Part shown: positions 1 through 6,933 of the stretch, in pieces
How positions within the stretch are numbered: the first letter of the stretch is position 1
Layout: each line of letters begins with the position of its first letter
NCBI RefSeq assembly: GCF_013402875.1
Contig: NZ_CP058579.1
Span: 3,348,001 to 3,412,000, forward strand
DNA from: Halorarum salinum
Lineage (GTDB): Archaea > Halobacteriota > Halobacteria > Halobacteriales > Haloferacaceae
DNA: 64,000 nt
Reading direction: 5' to 3'
The notes under the pieces: generated by a model
Seen by the model: the letters and a program-made list of their open reading frames with translations, nothing else
The model's database searches: none
What the model was told of the DNA's origin: nothing
Translations under genes and position numbers: made by a program

Positions 1-79
1 AACCGATTGGTGGAAATCCAGAGGGAGGGTTCAGGACGAGTCTCTTAGAGATTCGATGTTCAAGACACCAAACTTTTAC

Positions 80-99
80 GTTGCTTGTTAACAAGTAAC
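80..99. repeat. 20-base imperfect palindrome
   Basis: A perfect 12-base core, CTTGTTAACAAG, sits at 84-95 and extends to 20 bases with one mismatched pair. Its symmetry suggests a site for a dimeric DNA-binding protein. No adjacent promoter or gene fixes its role. Confidence 0.5.
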
Positions 100-199
100 A
101 AAGTAAAAACTTCCTCTAGATACCCCTAATCCCCCCCTCCCCCCACCTTGGAAGCAGATTTGGTAGGGAGAAATCCCTATCCCTATGAATTCGGCAGAA

Positions 200-240
200 T
201 AAGGGGGGTCTGTAAGGGGTCTGTTCGGCACCCCCCCTTA
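200..240. repeat. G-run/C-run inverted repeat
   Basis: The left arm TAAGGGGGGT (200-209) pairs with the right arm ACCCCCCCTTA (230-240), apart from one bulged base. A 9-base direct repeat GGGGTCTGT (205-213 and 216-224) overlaps the left arm and the loop. It could be a hairpin or part of an origin-like region; function unknown. Confidence 0.4.
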
Positions 241-274
241 CCCCGGCATAGAAGGACTTAAGCAGTCGGAAGTC

Positions 275-388
275 TTACATATATTCGTTCAGAAACCGCC
301 ATCCTTCGTCGGGGTCGGCCATCTCTGGACGAGTCAATCTTGCTGGGAACCGGCGGGCGGGGAATCCCCGCTCGCTGCTCTCGTTCAC
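275..388 (-). CDS. possible 37-residue protein
   Basis: An open frame with a GTG start at 388 and TAA at 275-277 would encode 37 residues ending in a plausible coding-like tail (MADPDEGWRFLNEYM). The frame stays open upstream of 388 as far as a stop near 424, so the start is uncertain and this could also be the tail of a decayed gene. No family is recognised and no promoter decides the case. Low confidence. Confidence 0.3.
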   Translation of the reverse strand: MNESSERGFPARRFPARLTRPEMADPDEGWRFLNEYM

Positions 389-410
389 TTGCCTGAGCTG
401 TGGCTGCAGT

Positions 411-446
411 AGTACATCTGTGCGTCAGTACGCCAGTACATCTGTG
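411..446. repeat. pair of 12-base direct repeats
   Basis: AGTACATCTGTG occurs at 411-422 and again at 435-446, a spacing of 24 bases. Repeated sites at such spacing can be iterons or operator half-sites. Only two copies are seen, so the call is just a repeat. Confidence 0.45.
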
Positions 447-727
447 TGGTAATGCAGTTTACTGTCGAGGTGTCTATCCGGTAATCTTCCCAGCAATCCA
501 GTCAGACATACATCCAGATGTGCAGAAACAGAACCAGACAGAAGCAACGACGACAACCCGCGTGCAAGGATATCAGCAACGCACGCGGGCCAACAAGAAT
601 CCCAACCGAACGTGATGCAGTATCGACCAGGGCGGTCAATCGAGTGTGTTAGCTATCCTGTGTGCGACTCCCGGTGATGGGTCATCGCACGAGTATACCA
701 ACGCGGACTATCAGCATAAGCGGGGTC
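447..727. other. intergenic stretch, nothing recognised
   Basis: A plus-strand frame runs through 400-615 but has a weak GTG start, low-complexity threonine/asparagine content and no recognisable motif, so I do not call it. Otherwise no gene, RNA or clear structure is seen between the direct repeats and the small minus-strand gene that ends at 728. Confidence 0.4.
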
Positions 728-928
728 TCAACTCCCATCCTCATGCGGGATGACTAGGGCGTCTGTAGCCTCGTTCGTCGGTGTCCTCTGTAGCGAATCC
801 TTGAACTCTCGCCGCCGGAGGAACTCGTCAAAATCCTCTCCGAACACTTCCTCCACGTCCTCTTCGGTCGCTTCGCCTAGGCAGTACTGGCGGTACACCC
901 GTTCTTTCGCTTCCTCGTTGCCGGTCAT
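728..928 (-). CDS. small acidic protein of the mobile element
   Basis: A 66-residue protein, highly charged and predicted mostly helical in the first 45 residues (MTGNEEAKERVYRQYCLGEA...). The ATG at 928 is preferred over the longer frame up to 1102 because the extension has unlike composition and the sequence just upstream (TTTTACC about 22 bases ahead) can serve as a TATA element. The family is not recognised. A copy of the 16-base motif GTACATTTCCGCTGTA lies about 100 bases upstream on the same strand. Confidence 0.6.
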   Translation of the reverse strand: MTGNEEAKERVYRQYCLGEATEEDVEEVFGEDFDEFLRRREFKDSLQRTPTNEATDALVIPHEDGS

Positions 929-1026
929 GGCCAAGTCACTTGTTGGTAAAAGTGTTGACTCGTTCAAAGGCGTTTTGTCGGCTGTGAATAGAGGTATTCG
1001 AGTTCGAAACCAGTAGAGAATAGGCT

Positions 1027-1042
1027 TACAGCGGAAATGTAC
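1027..1042. promoter_or_regulatory. 16-base motif, copy 1
   Basis: TACAGCGGAAATGTAC on the plus strand, identical to 2252-2267 and close to 2274-2289. It lies in the divergent gap between the minus-strand gene starting at 928 and the plus-strand gene starting at 1126. A protein-binding site is the simplest reading; the binding protein is unknown. Confidence 0.5.
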
Positions 1043-1125
1043 GCTTGAACCGGTTCTGAGACCAGTATCTAACGAACACATGGTAAATCTGAAATATAAC
1101 AAGGACCGGTGAGTGGGTCGTCCTG

Positions 1126-1353
1126 ATGGAGCTTGATATCACCGGCGAGGGTGGATACTCCGACCTGACGATGGGACTCGATGCGACTACGACGCTGGCC
1201 ATCATCCCTACTGAGACGCAGGTCCGGGTGAGCCTCACATCACGTGCCGGTCACGGAGAGATGGGTCTTGGCGTCGGTCTCACTGCAGAGGAGGCGCGGG
1301 ACGTGGGCGAGCAACTCCTCGCTCACGCGACCCTTCTGAACGAGAACGATTAA
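1126..1353 (+). CDS. hypothetical 75-residue protein
   Basis: A short protein with a beta-rich first half (residues 1-40) and a helical end (TAEEARDVGEQLLAHATLL). The 'EEARDVGEQLL' segment resembles haloarchaeal small proteins in which a strand-rich part is followed by one long helix, but I cannot assign a family. It is 26 bases upstream of the HEPN-motif gene, same strand, so the two are probably co-transcribed. It could be a partner (for example an antitoxin) of that protein, which is inference only. Confidence 0.6.
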   Translation: MELDITGEGGYSDLTMGLDATTTLAIIPTETQVRVSLTSRAGHGEMGLGVGLTAEEARDVGEQLLAHATLLNEND

Positions 1354-1379
1354 ATAAATGACAACGCACTGGGCAGACA

Positions 1380-2084
1380 ATGAAAATGAAACTCAGCTTC
1401 TCACCTGTTCATCTTCACGCCGCGAAAGCTCTCTCTTTGGAGGTGGAGGAGATTGAAGCAGCGTTAGCCCAGGGGGAGGAAGATGAGTTCGCAAAAGGAG
1501 AGATACCCGTACGGATGATTCATGATGGCTATGCAGCTAATGCCATCATCAGTTCGACCGCGTTCTTGGAAGCCTCTGTCAACGAGGTCTTCGATTTAAT
1601 GATGACCGCAGCCGAAGGGTGGGAAAGAGCTGGAAAAGATTGGACCGGCACCATGGACGGGGAAGTAATCCTCTACCGTGTGTTACTCGGACTTCGTGAT
1701 GTTGACAAGTATTGGTTCAAGAACAAGAACTCGTTGAAGAAGTATCAACTCCTACTTGTTCACACCGGACGTGAACCCTTTGACACAGGGGAAGGGCTCT
1801 ACCAGCGCGTCAATACGGTCCGTAGATTGCGAAACGACCTCATTCACTTTGAGCCAGATTGGTATGACAGTAAGGAGGAAATCAGTCCACCTGGAAGCAT
1901 CCCGAATGGCTTGGATTTCAATCCATTCTATGAGACAACCCGTGACCCGAAATCCTTCCTTTCTCACGAGATTGTGGATTGGGCCATCGAATCCTGCGCA
2001 CTATTCGCTCTTGAGTTCCGCCGTCGATTGGACATTGAACATTCTGGCATGGAGGACTCGATAGAACAGCTACTGGCGGAGTAA
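1380..2084 (+). CDS. HEPN-motif protein, putative RNase
   Basis: A 234-residue helical protein. Residues 151-156 read RNDLIH, a match to the R-x4-6-H signature that forms the RNase active site of HEPN domains in toxins and defence proteins, and the following HFEPDW is typical of stand-alone HEPN proteins. Helices at about 45-80 and 95-130 fit the HEPN bundle. It belongs to a mobile element, follows a 75-residue ORF by 26 bases, and its 3' end faces a 33-residue ORF two bases away. A toxin or abortive-infection role is inferred from motif and context; substrate unknown. Confidence 0.6.
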   Translation: MKMKLSFSPVHLHAAKALSLEVEEIEAALAQGEEDEFAKGEIPVRMIHDGYAANAIISSTAFLEASVNEVFDLMMTAAEGWERAGKDWTGTMDGEVILYRVLLGLRDVDKYWFKNKNSLKKYQLLLVHTGREPFDTGEGLYQRVNTVRRLRNDLIHFEPDWYDSKEEISPPGSIPNGLDFNPFYETTRDPKSFLSHEIVDWAIESCALFALEFRRRLDIEHSGMEDSIEQLLAE

Positions 2085-2085
2085 C

Positions 2086-2187
2086 TCAGTCGTTACGGAG
2101 GTCACAGCCGCTGGAAGTGTGTGCATGGAGGTACTCTATCACGGTATCCACGGCGGAGTCCGGGGTGACAGTGATGTTCTCAGGCAT
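2086..2187 (-). CDS. possible 33-residue acidic protein, tail-to-tail with the HEPN-motif gene
   Basis: ATG at 2187 and TGA at 2086-2088 give MPENITVTPDSAVDTVIEYL plus 13 residues. A TATA-like CATATCA lies about 24 bases upstream, as for leaderless haloarchaeal genes, and two copies of the 16-base motif lie 65-100 bases upstream on the same strand. The arrangement repeats that of the gene starting at 928. It ends two bases past the HEPN-motif stop. No family is recognised. Confidence 0.35.
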   Translation of the reverse strand: MPENITVTPDSAVDTVIEYLHAHTSSGCDLRND

Positions 2188-2251
2188 GGACTGATGTCAC
2201 TCGGTGTTGATATGTGTTTTGTGGTCATTTGAACGAACGAAATGAATGCTA

Positions 2252-2267
2252 TACAGCGGAAATGTAC
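2252..2267. promoter_or_regulatory. 16-base motif, copy 2
   Basis: TACAGCGGAAATGTAC, identical over 16 bases to copy 1. It lies upstream of the 33-residue ORF and 22 bases from copy 3, about two helical turns, which suits binding of two protein units on one face of the DNA. Confidence 0.5.
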
Positions 2268-2273
2268 ACTCGT

Positions 2274-2289
2274 TACAGCAGAAACGTAC
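2274..2289. promoter_or_regulatory. 16-base motif, copy 3
   Basis: TACAGCAGAAACGTAC differs from copies 1 and 2 at two positions. It sits 22 bases from copy 2 and 14 bases past the stop of the minus-strand membrane-protein gene at 2303. Confidence 0.45.
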
Positions 2290-2302
2290 TCTTCGATTAC
2301 TG

Positions 2303-2602
2303 CTATGGGCGTAGACTCAGGTACGCCTCTTCGAGTTCGTCAATGATGTCGCCCATTGAGTAGTTCGTGTGATGGGCGACTTGAGCTATCCACATTACCG
2401 AAACGACGTACCAGACCCATAGTGGTAGCGATAGTGCAGGAGTGTGTGAGAGTGGGAGCGCGAAGATATTGAGTTTGATTGCAAGTACGATTTTAGCCAA
2501 TGTGAACATGTCCCCTCCAGCCGATATCATAGCGAGCAACCACGCGACCACGATGTTAGTTCCGGCGGGCGGCCCCGACCGCGCGTCTGACGTGCCCATC
2601 AA
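2303..2602 (-). CDS. small membrane protein
   Basis: A 99-residue protein with two or three hydrophobic segments (about residues 16-32, 34-52 and 59-77) and an acidic C-terminal helix (IIDELEEAYLSL). It belongs to a run of small membrane proteins of the element (2303-4876). No family recognised. A start at the second Met of the MM pair is equally possible. Confidence 0.5.
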   Translation of the reverse strand: MMGTSDARSGPPAGTNIVVAWLLAMISAGGDMFTLAKIVLAIKLNIFALPLSHTPALSLPLWVWYVVSVMWIAQVAHHTNYSMGDIIDELEEAYLSLRP

Positions 2603-2652
2603 CTACGCTCGTCGGTTCCTGGGCGACACGGATTCGGTTATAATCGGACAGA

Positions 2653-2985
2653 CTACTCCTCTTCTGACTCAGCCTCGGCTTCATTACTATACTCCACCGA
2701 TGCCTTTGCTACAGTCGGAGTAGCGGTCACATGTACTGTCTCGGCACTCACAGTAATACGTCTCCCAATTTCGACGAGAAGTAGGACGGTGATTGAAAAC
2801 CCGATGATGGGCAGACCGAACGGAATCCCAAGTGCGAATGCAATCACTCCGGCAAGCCCCAGCAGTAGGTCTGCGGCCACCAGCGCCTGTTTCGACCTCT
2901 TGAGCCGGCCATACCAAGGGTCGGGAACGACTACTATCGGTCTATACCCGTTGCGTTTGAATCCTACGCCGCCAATTCGGACCAT
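2653..2985 (-). CDS. small membrane protein with two membrane segments
   Basis: A 110-residue protein: a basic N-terminal part (residues 1-32), two membrane segments (about 34-54 and 56-76), a strand-like stretch and an acidic tail. The start at 2985 is chosen over a longer frame because the longer N-terminus overlaps the divergent gene. Its start codon lies inside the left arm of a perfect 12-base inverted repeat (2974-3015), so it may be controlled there. Function unknown; a virion or envelope protein is one possibility. Confidence 0.55.
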   Translation of the reverse strand: MVRIGGVGFKRNGYRPIVVVPDPWYGRLKRSKQALVAADLLLGLAGVIAFALGIPFGLPIIGFSITVLLLVEIGRRITVSAETVHVTATPTVAKASVEYSNEAEAESEEE

Positions 2986-3015
2986 TCTATTAGCACATAC
3001 TGGATGGTCCGAATT
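2974..3015. promoter_or_regulatory. perfect 12-base inverted repeat in a divergent promoter region
   Basis: AATTCGGACCAT (2974-2985) and ATGGTCCGAATT (3004-3015) are exact reverse complements with an 18-base spacer. The left arm includes the start codon of the minus-strand gene and the right arm abuts the TATA element of the plus-strand gene. This suits an operator that controls both genes. Confidence 0.6.
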
Positions 3016-3016
3016 C

Positions 3017-3024
3017 TTATTAAA
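3017..3024 (+). promoter_or_regulatory. TATA box of the 3046 gene
   Basis: TTATTAAA ends 22 bases ahead of the ATG at 3046, the spacing expected for a leaderless archaeal transcript. Because the element is nearly symmetric it could also serve the divergent gene. Confidence 0.55.
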
Positions 3025-3045
3025 TTCGAATAGGATGTTCCCACT

Positions 3046-3507
3046 ATGATACCGAATCCCGTTCAAGCGATTGCGGACTTTATCAACTCGGCCCTTGCTC
3101 CGATACCGGGCTTCGCCCGGGGGTATGTCGTTATCCTCGGGTTGGGGGCGGTTTTCTGGGCTCTCGGCGCGTTCACAGAGGAGTCCTCGGATGATGCAAT
3201 CGGCCAAATCAGACAGGGCATCAGTGTGTCAAGTTCCGGCCTGAATCGGTTTGCTGAAGTCTCTGCTCCGTTGGTTTCATCCGGGACGATGGTCGGCGGG
3301 AAGACGCTCGCCAGCGTGACTGGTTCCGTAGGGCGCGAGATGTGGAGACGGGGGAGTACCCTCGTTGAGGTAGAAGAGGCTCCCATCAAAGTTGGTCCCC
3401 TCGTGGAAATTTACGGAGTCAGAATCGGCCTGATTGGACTCTTGGTTGGTCTTCTCGGCTTCGGTGGTTTGGCGGCGTTAGCTGGTGGGATTCCGCTTGT
3501 ACCATAG
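3046..3507 (+). CDS. membrane protein with a soluble middle region
   Basis: A 153-residue protein with an amphipathic start (residues 1-22), a first membrane segment (about 26-44), a serine/glycine-rich middle (50-115) and a second membrane segment (about 125-148). The ATG is supported by the TATA box 22 bases upstream. It is 49 bases ahead of the next membrane-protein gene. No family recognised; function unknown. Confidence 0.6.
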   Translation: MIPNPVQAIADFINSALAPIPGFARGYVVILGLGAVFWALGAFTEESSDDAIGQIRQGISVSSSGLNRFAEVSAPLVSSGTMVGGKTLASVTGSVGREMWRRGSTLVEVEEAPIKVGPLVEIYGVRIGLIGLLVGLLGFGGLAALAGGIPLVP

Positions 3508-3528
3508 TGACGTACATCGGCATGAGAA

Positions 3529-3535
3529 CTATATG
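3529..3535 (+). promoter_or_regulatory. TATA box of the 3557 gene
   Basis: CTATATG lies 22-28 bases ahead of the ATG at 3557. An imperfect inverted repeat around ACTATATG and CATAGT (3528-3547) overlaps it and may be a control site. Confidence 0.45.
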
Positions 3536-3556
3536 TTGACTACATAGTGGGTTGAT

Positions 3557-4069
3557 ATGCTCACAGAATTCCTCGGCCAGCACGCCGGATACGTACTTCC
3601 GCAGCTCGCCCTCCTCCTCATCGGGTTCTTCGTCGAGAAGTATTACGTGAGCCGAGTGACGGTCTTGACCAACTCGACGGCGGTAGTTGTTCACGTCATA
3701 TCTCAACCGAACGCCGGTCCCATCTTGGGATTGTATGCGGACTTTGGGCTCGCTCTCGGCGTGTGGGGATTCGCTCATTACGTCCTCGAAGAGAGAAATG
3801 GGGACATCTTTCGGACACTCTCGTTCTTCCTCTACAGTTCTACCAACGTGGCCATCCTCATTCTGACCAGCTCGTTACTCTATGCGGTCGTTGGCGGTGC
3901 ACTCGTACAACTGGGGATGGTCCTTCTGGTCGGGGGCGGTACGCTCTCCTACTTCGGCCCGTACTCGTTTGATGTCCAGTACTTCATCAAGAACGAGTCA
4001 ATACCGTTGTACGACCCCACCAGCCAGCGAAACATCCGCGTCGGGTTGACCGATTACTTCGACACGTAG
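3557..4069 (+). CDS. multi-spanning membrane protein
   Basis: A 170-residue protein with about four hydrophobic segments (roughly residues 9-27, 53-73, 88-108 and 113-135) and a polar C-terminal 35 residues. Own promoter signals precede it. It looks like an integral membrane protein of the mobile element, but no transporter motif or known family is visible. Confidence 0.6.
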   Translation: MLTEFLGQHAGYVLPQLALLLIGFFVEKYYVSRVTVLTNSTAVVVHVISQPNAGPILGLYADFGLALGVWGFAHYVLEERNGDIFRTLSFFLYSSTNVAILILTSSLLYAVVGGALVQLGMVLLVGGGTLSYFGPYSFDVQYFIKNESIPLYDPTSQRNIRVGLTDYFDT

Positions 4070-4112
4070 GGCGGACCCAGATGGCCGATATGTGGAACTA
4101 ATTCGACCCGCG

Positions 4113-4436
4113 TCAGAGGTCGTCGGCGTCCTGATTCTCGTCGAGATACTCTTCCATCGGCGGTGTCTCAAATTCGTCGCCCTCGTCTCGCTCGGGAAGT
4201 TGCTCGCGTCCGAGGTCGTCCATATCTCCAAACAGCGCCTCGCCCGCGTCGAGATTCAGTGTCCCCTCCCAGTCGTCCCGACCTGTCGTAGAAGTGAGAC
4301 CGTCGTGGAACCGCCCCCACGCGCGCCGGAGTTCTCGACTATCTAACTCTGCGCCGACCTCGCACGTCTCCAGTGGCCCATTGGGGTCGGCATCGTCCAT
4401 ATCGAACACGTGAAGGCGAACTGTACGATACGTCAA
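4113..4436 (-). CDS. acidic hypothetical protein
   Basis: 107 residues, very acidic, starting with a strand-like TYRTVRLHVFD. The frame opens with TTG at 4436; an internal ATG at 4400 is the other candidate, but it would remove the only structured-looking segment. The C-terminal 40 residues look disordered (EQLPERDEGDEFETPPMEE). No family recognised. Confidence 0.5.
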   Translation of the reverse strand: MTYRTVRLHVFDMDDADPNGPLETCEVGAELDSRELRRAWGRFHDGLTSTTGRDDWEGTLNLDAGEALFGDMDDLGREQLPERDEGDEFETPPMEEYLDENQDADDL

Positions 4437-4494
4437 GTTTGTAGTCGGTCATAATCGCTTCAACGAGGAGCAAAGGCAAAAGAGCGCCGCGCGG

Positions 4495-4737
4495 TCAGAA
4501 GCCGTCTTGGAGACATGCGATGACAACGATTGCGGCCCCGAGAGCGCCGGGTACGAGCCACGGGAGGGTAGTCACCACCGTCTCAATGAGTTTCCCCTGG
4601 AGGGGATAGAACGGGTCGCCCGGTTGGAGGGCGGCGGACGAGGCGAGGAGCGTATCGAAGAAGGCGATAACGACCAACGCCATGATGGTAGTCCCAACCG
4701 CGCCGACGACGAACTGGATGATTCGGTCCCCGCTCAT
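4495..4737 (-). CDS. small protein with two membrane segments
   Basis: 80 residues from ATG at 4737. Membrane segments at about residues 8-29 and 56-76 are joined by a short proline-rich loop (ALQPGDPFYPLQG). The longer frame to 4857 is rejected because its added part has no membrane-protein character. Such two-helix proteins occur in archaeal viruses and conjugative elements, but no family is recognised here. Confidence 0.6.
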   Translation of the reverse strand: MSGDRIIQFVVGAVGTTIMALVVIAFFDTLLASSAALQPGDPFYPLQGKLIETVVTTLPWLVPGALGAAIVVIACLQDGF

Positions 4738-4807
4738 ACGCGGACCGAGTATGTTAGCTACTAAAACAGTACTGCGTGACGGTGTATCATCGGGATGCCC
4801 GCTAGAG

Positions 4808-4876
4808 TCAAAATGCCACGATGAGCGCGGCGGTCGAGATGACTGTGCCGAGTACAAGGTGGCCGACAGTCATCAT
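4808..4876 (-). CDS. possible 22-residue single-helix membrane peptide
   Basis: ATG-ATG at 4876 and TGA at 4808-4810 encode MMTVGHLVLGTVISTAALIV plus AF, a hydrophobic stretch of membrane-spanning length and nothing else. A short G-run lies just upstream. It is 70 bases ahead of the two-helix protein gene on the same strand. The bias towards a pure membrane helix argues for a real product, but the size leaves this uncertain. Confidence 0.3.
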   Translation of the reverse strand: MMTVGHLVLGTVISTAALIVAF

Positions 4877-4986
4877 TCAATCCCCTGAACCATCCGCAGG
4901 TGCCATTCGAAAACGGTCATGTCGACCCGTTCAAGGACGGAGGTCTGCACCGTGGGGATTTAGCCCAGGGATTCTGAAACCACAGT

Positions 4987-5217
4987 ATGCACCGCTTCGA
5001 CAAGGGCGACCGCGTCAGCATCGATATCCCTGATAAAACTGACCCTGATTTCGACCAGTGGCATGGGGAGACCGGTGAGGTCGTGGAGGTCATCGAAGAT
5101 GATGCGGGCGATTCCACGGGCGATGAACGGGACTCGGTGATACTCCGCGTTGAGCTTGATTCGGGCGAGAATGTGGACTTTCGATGGCGAGACCTTCGTC
5201 CTGCGGGGAGCGCCTGA
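4987..5217 (+). CDS. small SH3-like haloarchaeal protein
   Basis: 76 residues, FDKGDRVSIDIPDKTDPDFD followed by an acidic stretch and ending in DFRWRDLRP. The pattern G-D-x-V ... G-E-V-V-E-V ... V-E-L-D-S-G-E is that of a small SH3-like/KOW-type barrel. I recognise it as a widespread haloarchaeal family of unknown role, from memory rather than a search. It is 33 bases ahead of the methyltransferase gene on the same strand, so it may be co-expressed with the restriction-modification system. Confidence 0.65.
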   Translation: MHRFDKGDRVSIDIPDKTDPDFDQWHGETGEVVEVIEDDAGDSTGDERDSVILRVELDSGENVDFRWRDLRPAGSA

Positions 5218-5250
5218 TACACCGGGTATTTGTAGGACCAGATTCTCGGT

Positions 5251-6933
5251 ATGAGTAACGTGGCTTCGGAACGGAAACAACACGGACAGACCTACACTCC
5301 AGAACCCGTTTCGTCTTTCCTCGTAGAGTGGGCTGTCCGTGATTCGGGTGATACGGTACTGGAGCCCTCGGTCGGAGAGGGTCGGTTTGTATTCGATGCG
5401 TATGACCGCTTGCGAGACCTCGGGGCATCACAGGACGCCGCCCGGGAGCAAATCTATGGTACGGACATTGACGACGAGGCCGTAGAAATCCTACAGTCCT
5501 CGGCGCGTGAGAGTACCGGCGCAGAGTTCTCAAACGTCGGCGTCCAGAATATCTTTGAGACGGACTTCCCGGAGGCGACCGCCCTCGTCGGGAATCCACC
5601 GTATGTCATCCGACATCGATTCGAAAACGCGGAGGACACCATCGAACAGTTCGCTGACCGGTACGATTTTTCCGACCAGAGCGACCTCTACGTATACTTC
5701 TTGCTTCGAGCGGCGGAGTTCCTCGCCCCCGGTGGGAAGATGGCGATGATTGTGTCGAATTCGTGGATGAAGCGGAAGTACGGCGAGGAATTCAAGCGAT
5801 TCCTTCTCAACGAGTTCTACGTCCACGGACTCCTCGGATTCCGTGAGCGCGTTTTCGGAGACCTCGTGAATAGTGTCTGTATCCTTGCAGAGAGGAGAGA
5901 GAACACCATTCGGATGCCCGCCACGAACGACGTGCGGTTCGTGCAGGCTGACAGTACGGATATCTTCAACGGGGACGACGAGAAGACTCTTGATGACCTG
6001 ACCGATGCGGCTGTGCAGGCCGCCCAGGTTCCCCAGCGCGCGCTCGAACCGGAGGACTACTGGGACATCTGGCTCCGCGCCCCGGATGTGTTTGAGGCTA
6101 TCAAGGGGAGCGACGATTTCGTCCCGCTGGCGGAGTTCGCAACCCCGATGATTGGCGTCCAGACGCTTGCCAAGGATTTCTACATCATCGAAGAGGGTGA
6201 CCCCGCGCGGGACGACATCGAAGACGAATACCTCCGCCCGATTGCCTATTCGTCCCGTGACCACCAGACGCCTGTCGTACGGGCGGAGGACTGCCCTTAC
6301 CGCGTCTTCTGGTGCCCGAAGGCGAAGGAGGAACTGGAAGACACTGCCGCACTGGAGTACATTGAAGCGGCGGAGAATCGGACGGTGGAGAAGCGATACA
6401 GCGACGAGACGTACGATGGTCTCCACAACAAGACACGTATCCGCAGCGCCAGTCGTGACCCGTGGTACGATATGACCAGTGAGGCCGAGAGTCGTCTTCC
6501 TTCCGAGATTCTACTCCCTCGGCGTGTGTACGAGAATTACACCGCCGTCTGGAACGCAGATGCCGTGGTGCCGAACGAGAATTTCCTCGCCACGACCGTC
6601 AAAGACCTGCGTCACCTCAAGCCGCTTCTCGCCTACTTGAATTCCCATCTCGGGGAATTGAACCTCCGCCTCGCCGGGCAGGTCTACGGCGGCGGCGTGT
6701 GCGACTTGAACGTCTCCTCCTCGAAGACCATCCAGACGATTGACCTCGAAGCGCATTCCGATGCTGAGCTAGAGACGCTGGCCGAAGCGTTTGACGAGTT
6801 CATGGCGTCGGAGGACAGGGATGTCCTCGACGAAGCCGTATATACTGTTCTCGGCTTCAGCAACGTGGAGCGAAAAGAGATTCAGGAGGCGCTCGACCTT
6901 GCCATCGAAGATTCGCTCAGCAAAGGCAACTAG
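5251..6933 (+). CDS. type II N6-adenine DNA methyltransferase (TaqI-like)
   Basis: 560 residues. It transfers methyl groups from S-adenosylmethionine to adenine in a DNA recognition site. Motif I (EPSVGEG, residues 38-44) binds the cofactor, GTDID (70-74) is motif II and NPPY (115-118) is the catalytic motif IV, in the order of gamma-class N6-adenine methyltransferases. The C-terminal third, including HLKPLLAYLNSHLGELNLRL, resembles the TaqI-like target recognition domain. Its stop codon and that of the convergent nuclease share the CTAG at 6930-6933. Together they form a type II restriction-modification system; the recognition sequence cannot be read from the protein. Confidence 0.9.
   Translation: MSNVASERKQHGQTYTPEPVSSFLVEWAVRDSGDTVLEPSVGEGRFVFDAYDRLRDLGASQDAAREQIYGTDIDDEAVEILQSSARESTGAEFSNVGVQNIFETDFPEATALVGNPPYVIRHRFENAEDTIEQFADRYDFSDQSDLYVYFLLRAAEFLAPGGKMAMIVSNSWMKRKYGEEFKRFLLNEFYVHGLLGFRERVFGDLVNSVCILAERRENTIRMPATNDVRFVQADSTDIFNGDDEKTLDDLTDAAVQAAQVPQRALEPEDYWDIWLRAPDVFEAIKGSDDFVPLAEFATPMIGVQTLAKDFYIIEEGDPARDDIEDEYLRPIAYSSRDHQTPVVRAEDCPYRVFWCPKAKEELEDTAALEYIEAAENRTVEKRYSDETYDGLHNKTRIRSASRDPWYDMTSEAESRLPSEILLPRRVYENYTAVWNADAVVPNENFLATTVKDLRHLKPLLAYLNSHLGELNLRLAGQVYGGGVCDLNVSSSKTIQTIDLEAHSDAELETLAEAFDEFMASEDRDVLDEAVYTVLGFSNVERKEIQEALDLAIEDSLSKGN

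Larger units (their letters stand above)
1..274. other. AT-rich and G/C-run segment at left edge, no gene seen
   Basis: No convincing coding frame is visible. The segment mixes AT-rich stretches with runs of C near 123-145 and runs of G and C near 203-244, and it carries the palindrome at 80-99. Such composition is found at replication origins or regulatory ends of archaeal mobile elements, but no replication gene is visible here, so the role is unknown. Confidence 0.5.

Noticed and set aside
400-615. Plus-strand frame of 71 codons
   Set aside because: Weak GTG start, low-complexity Thr/Asn content, overlaps the direct repeats and shows no motif or promoter.
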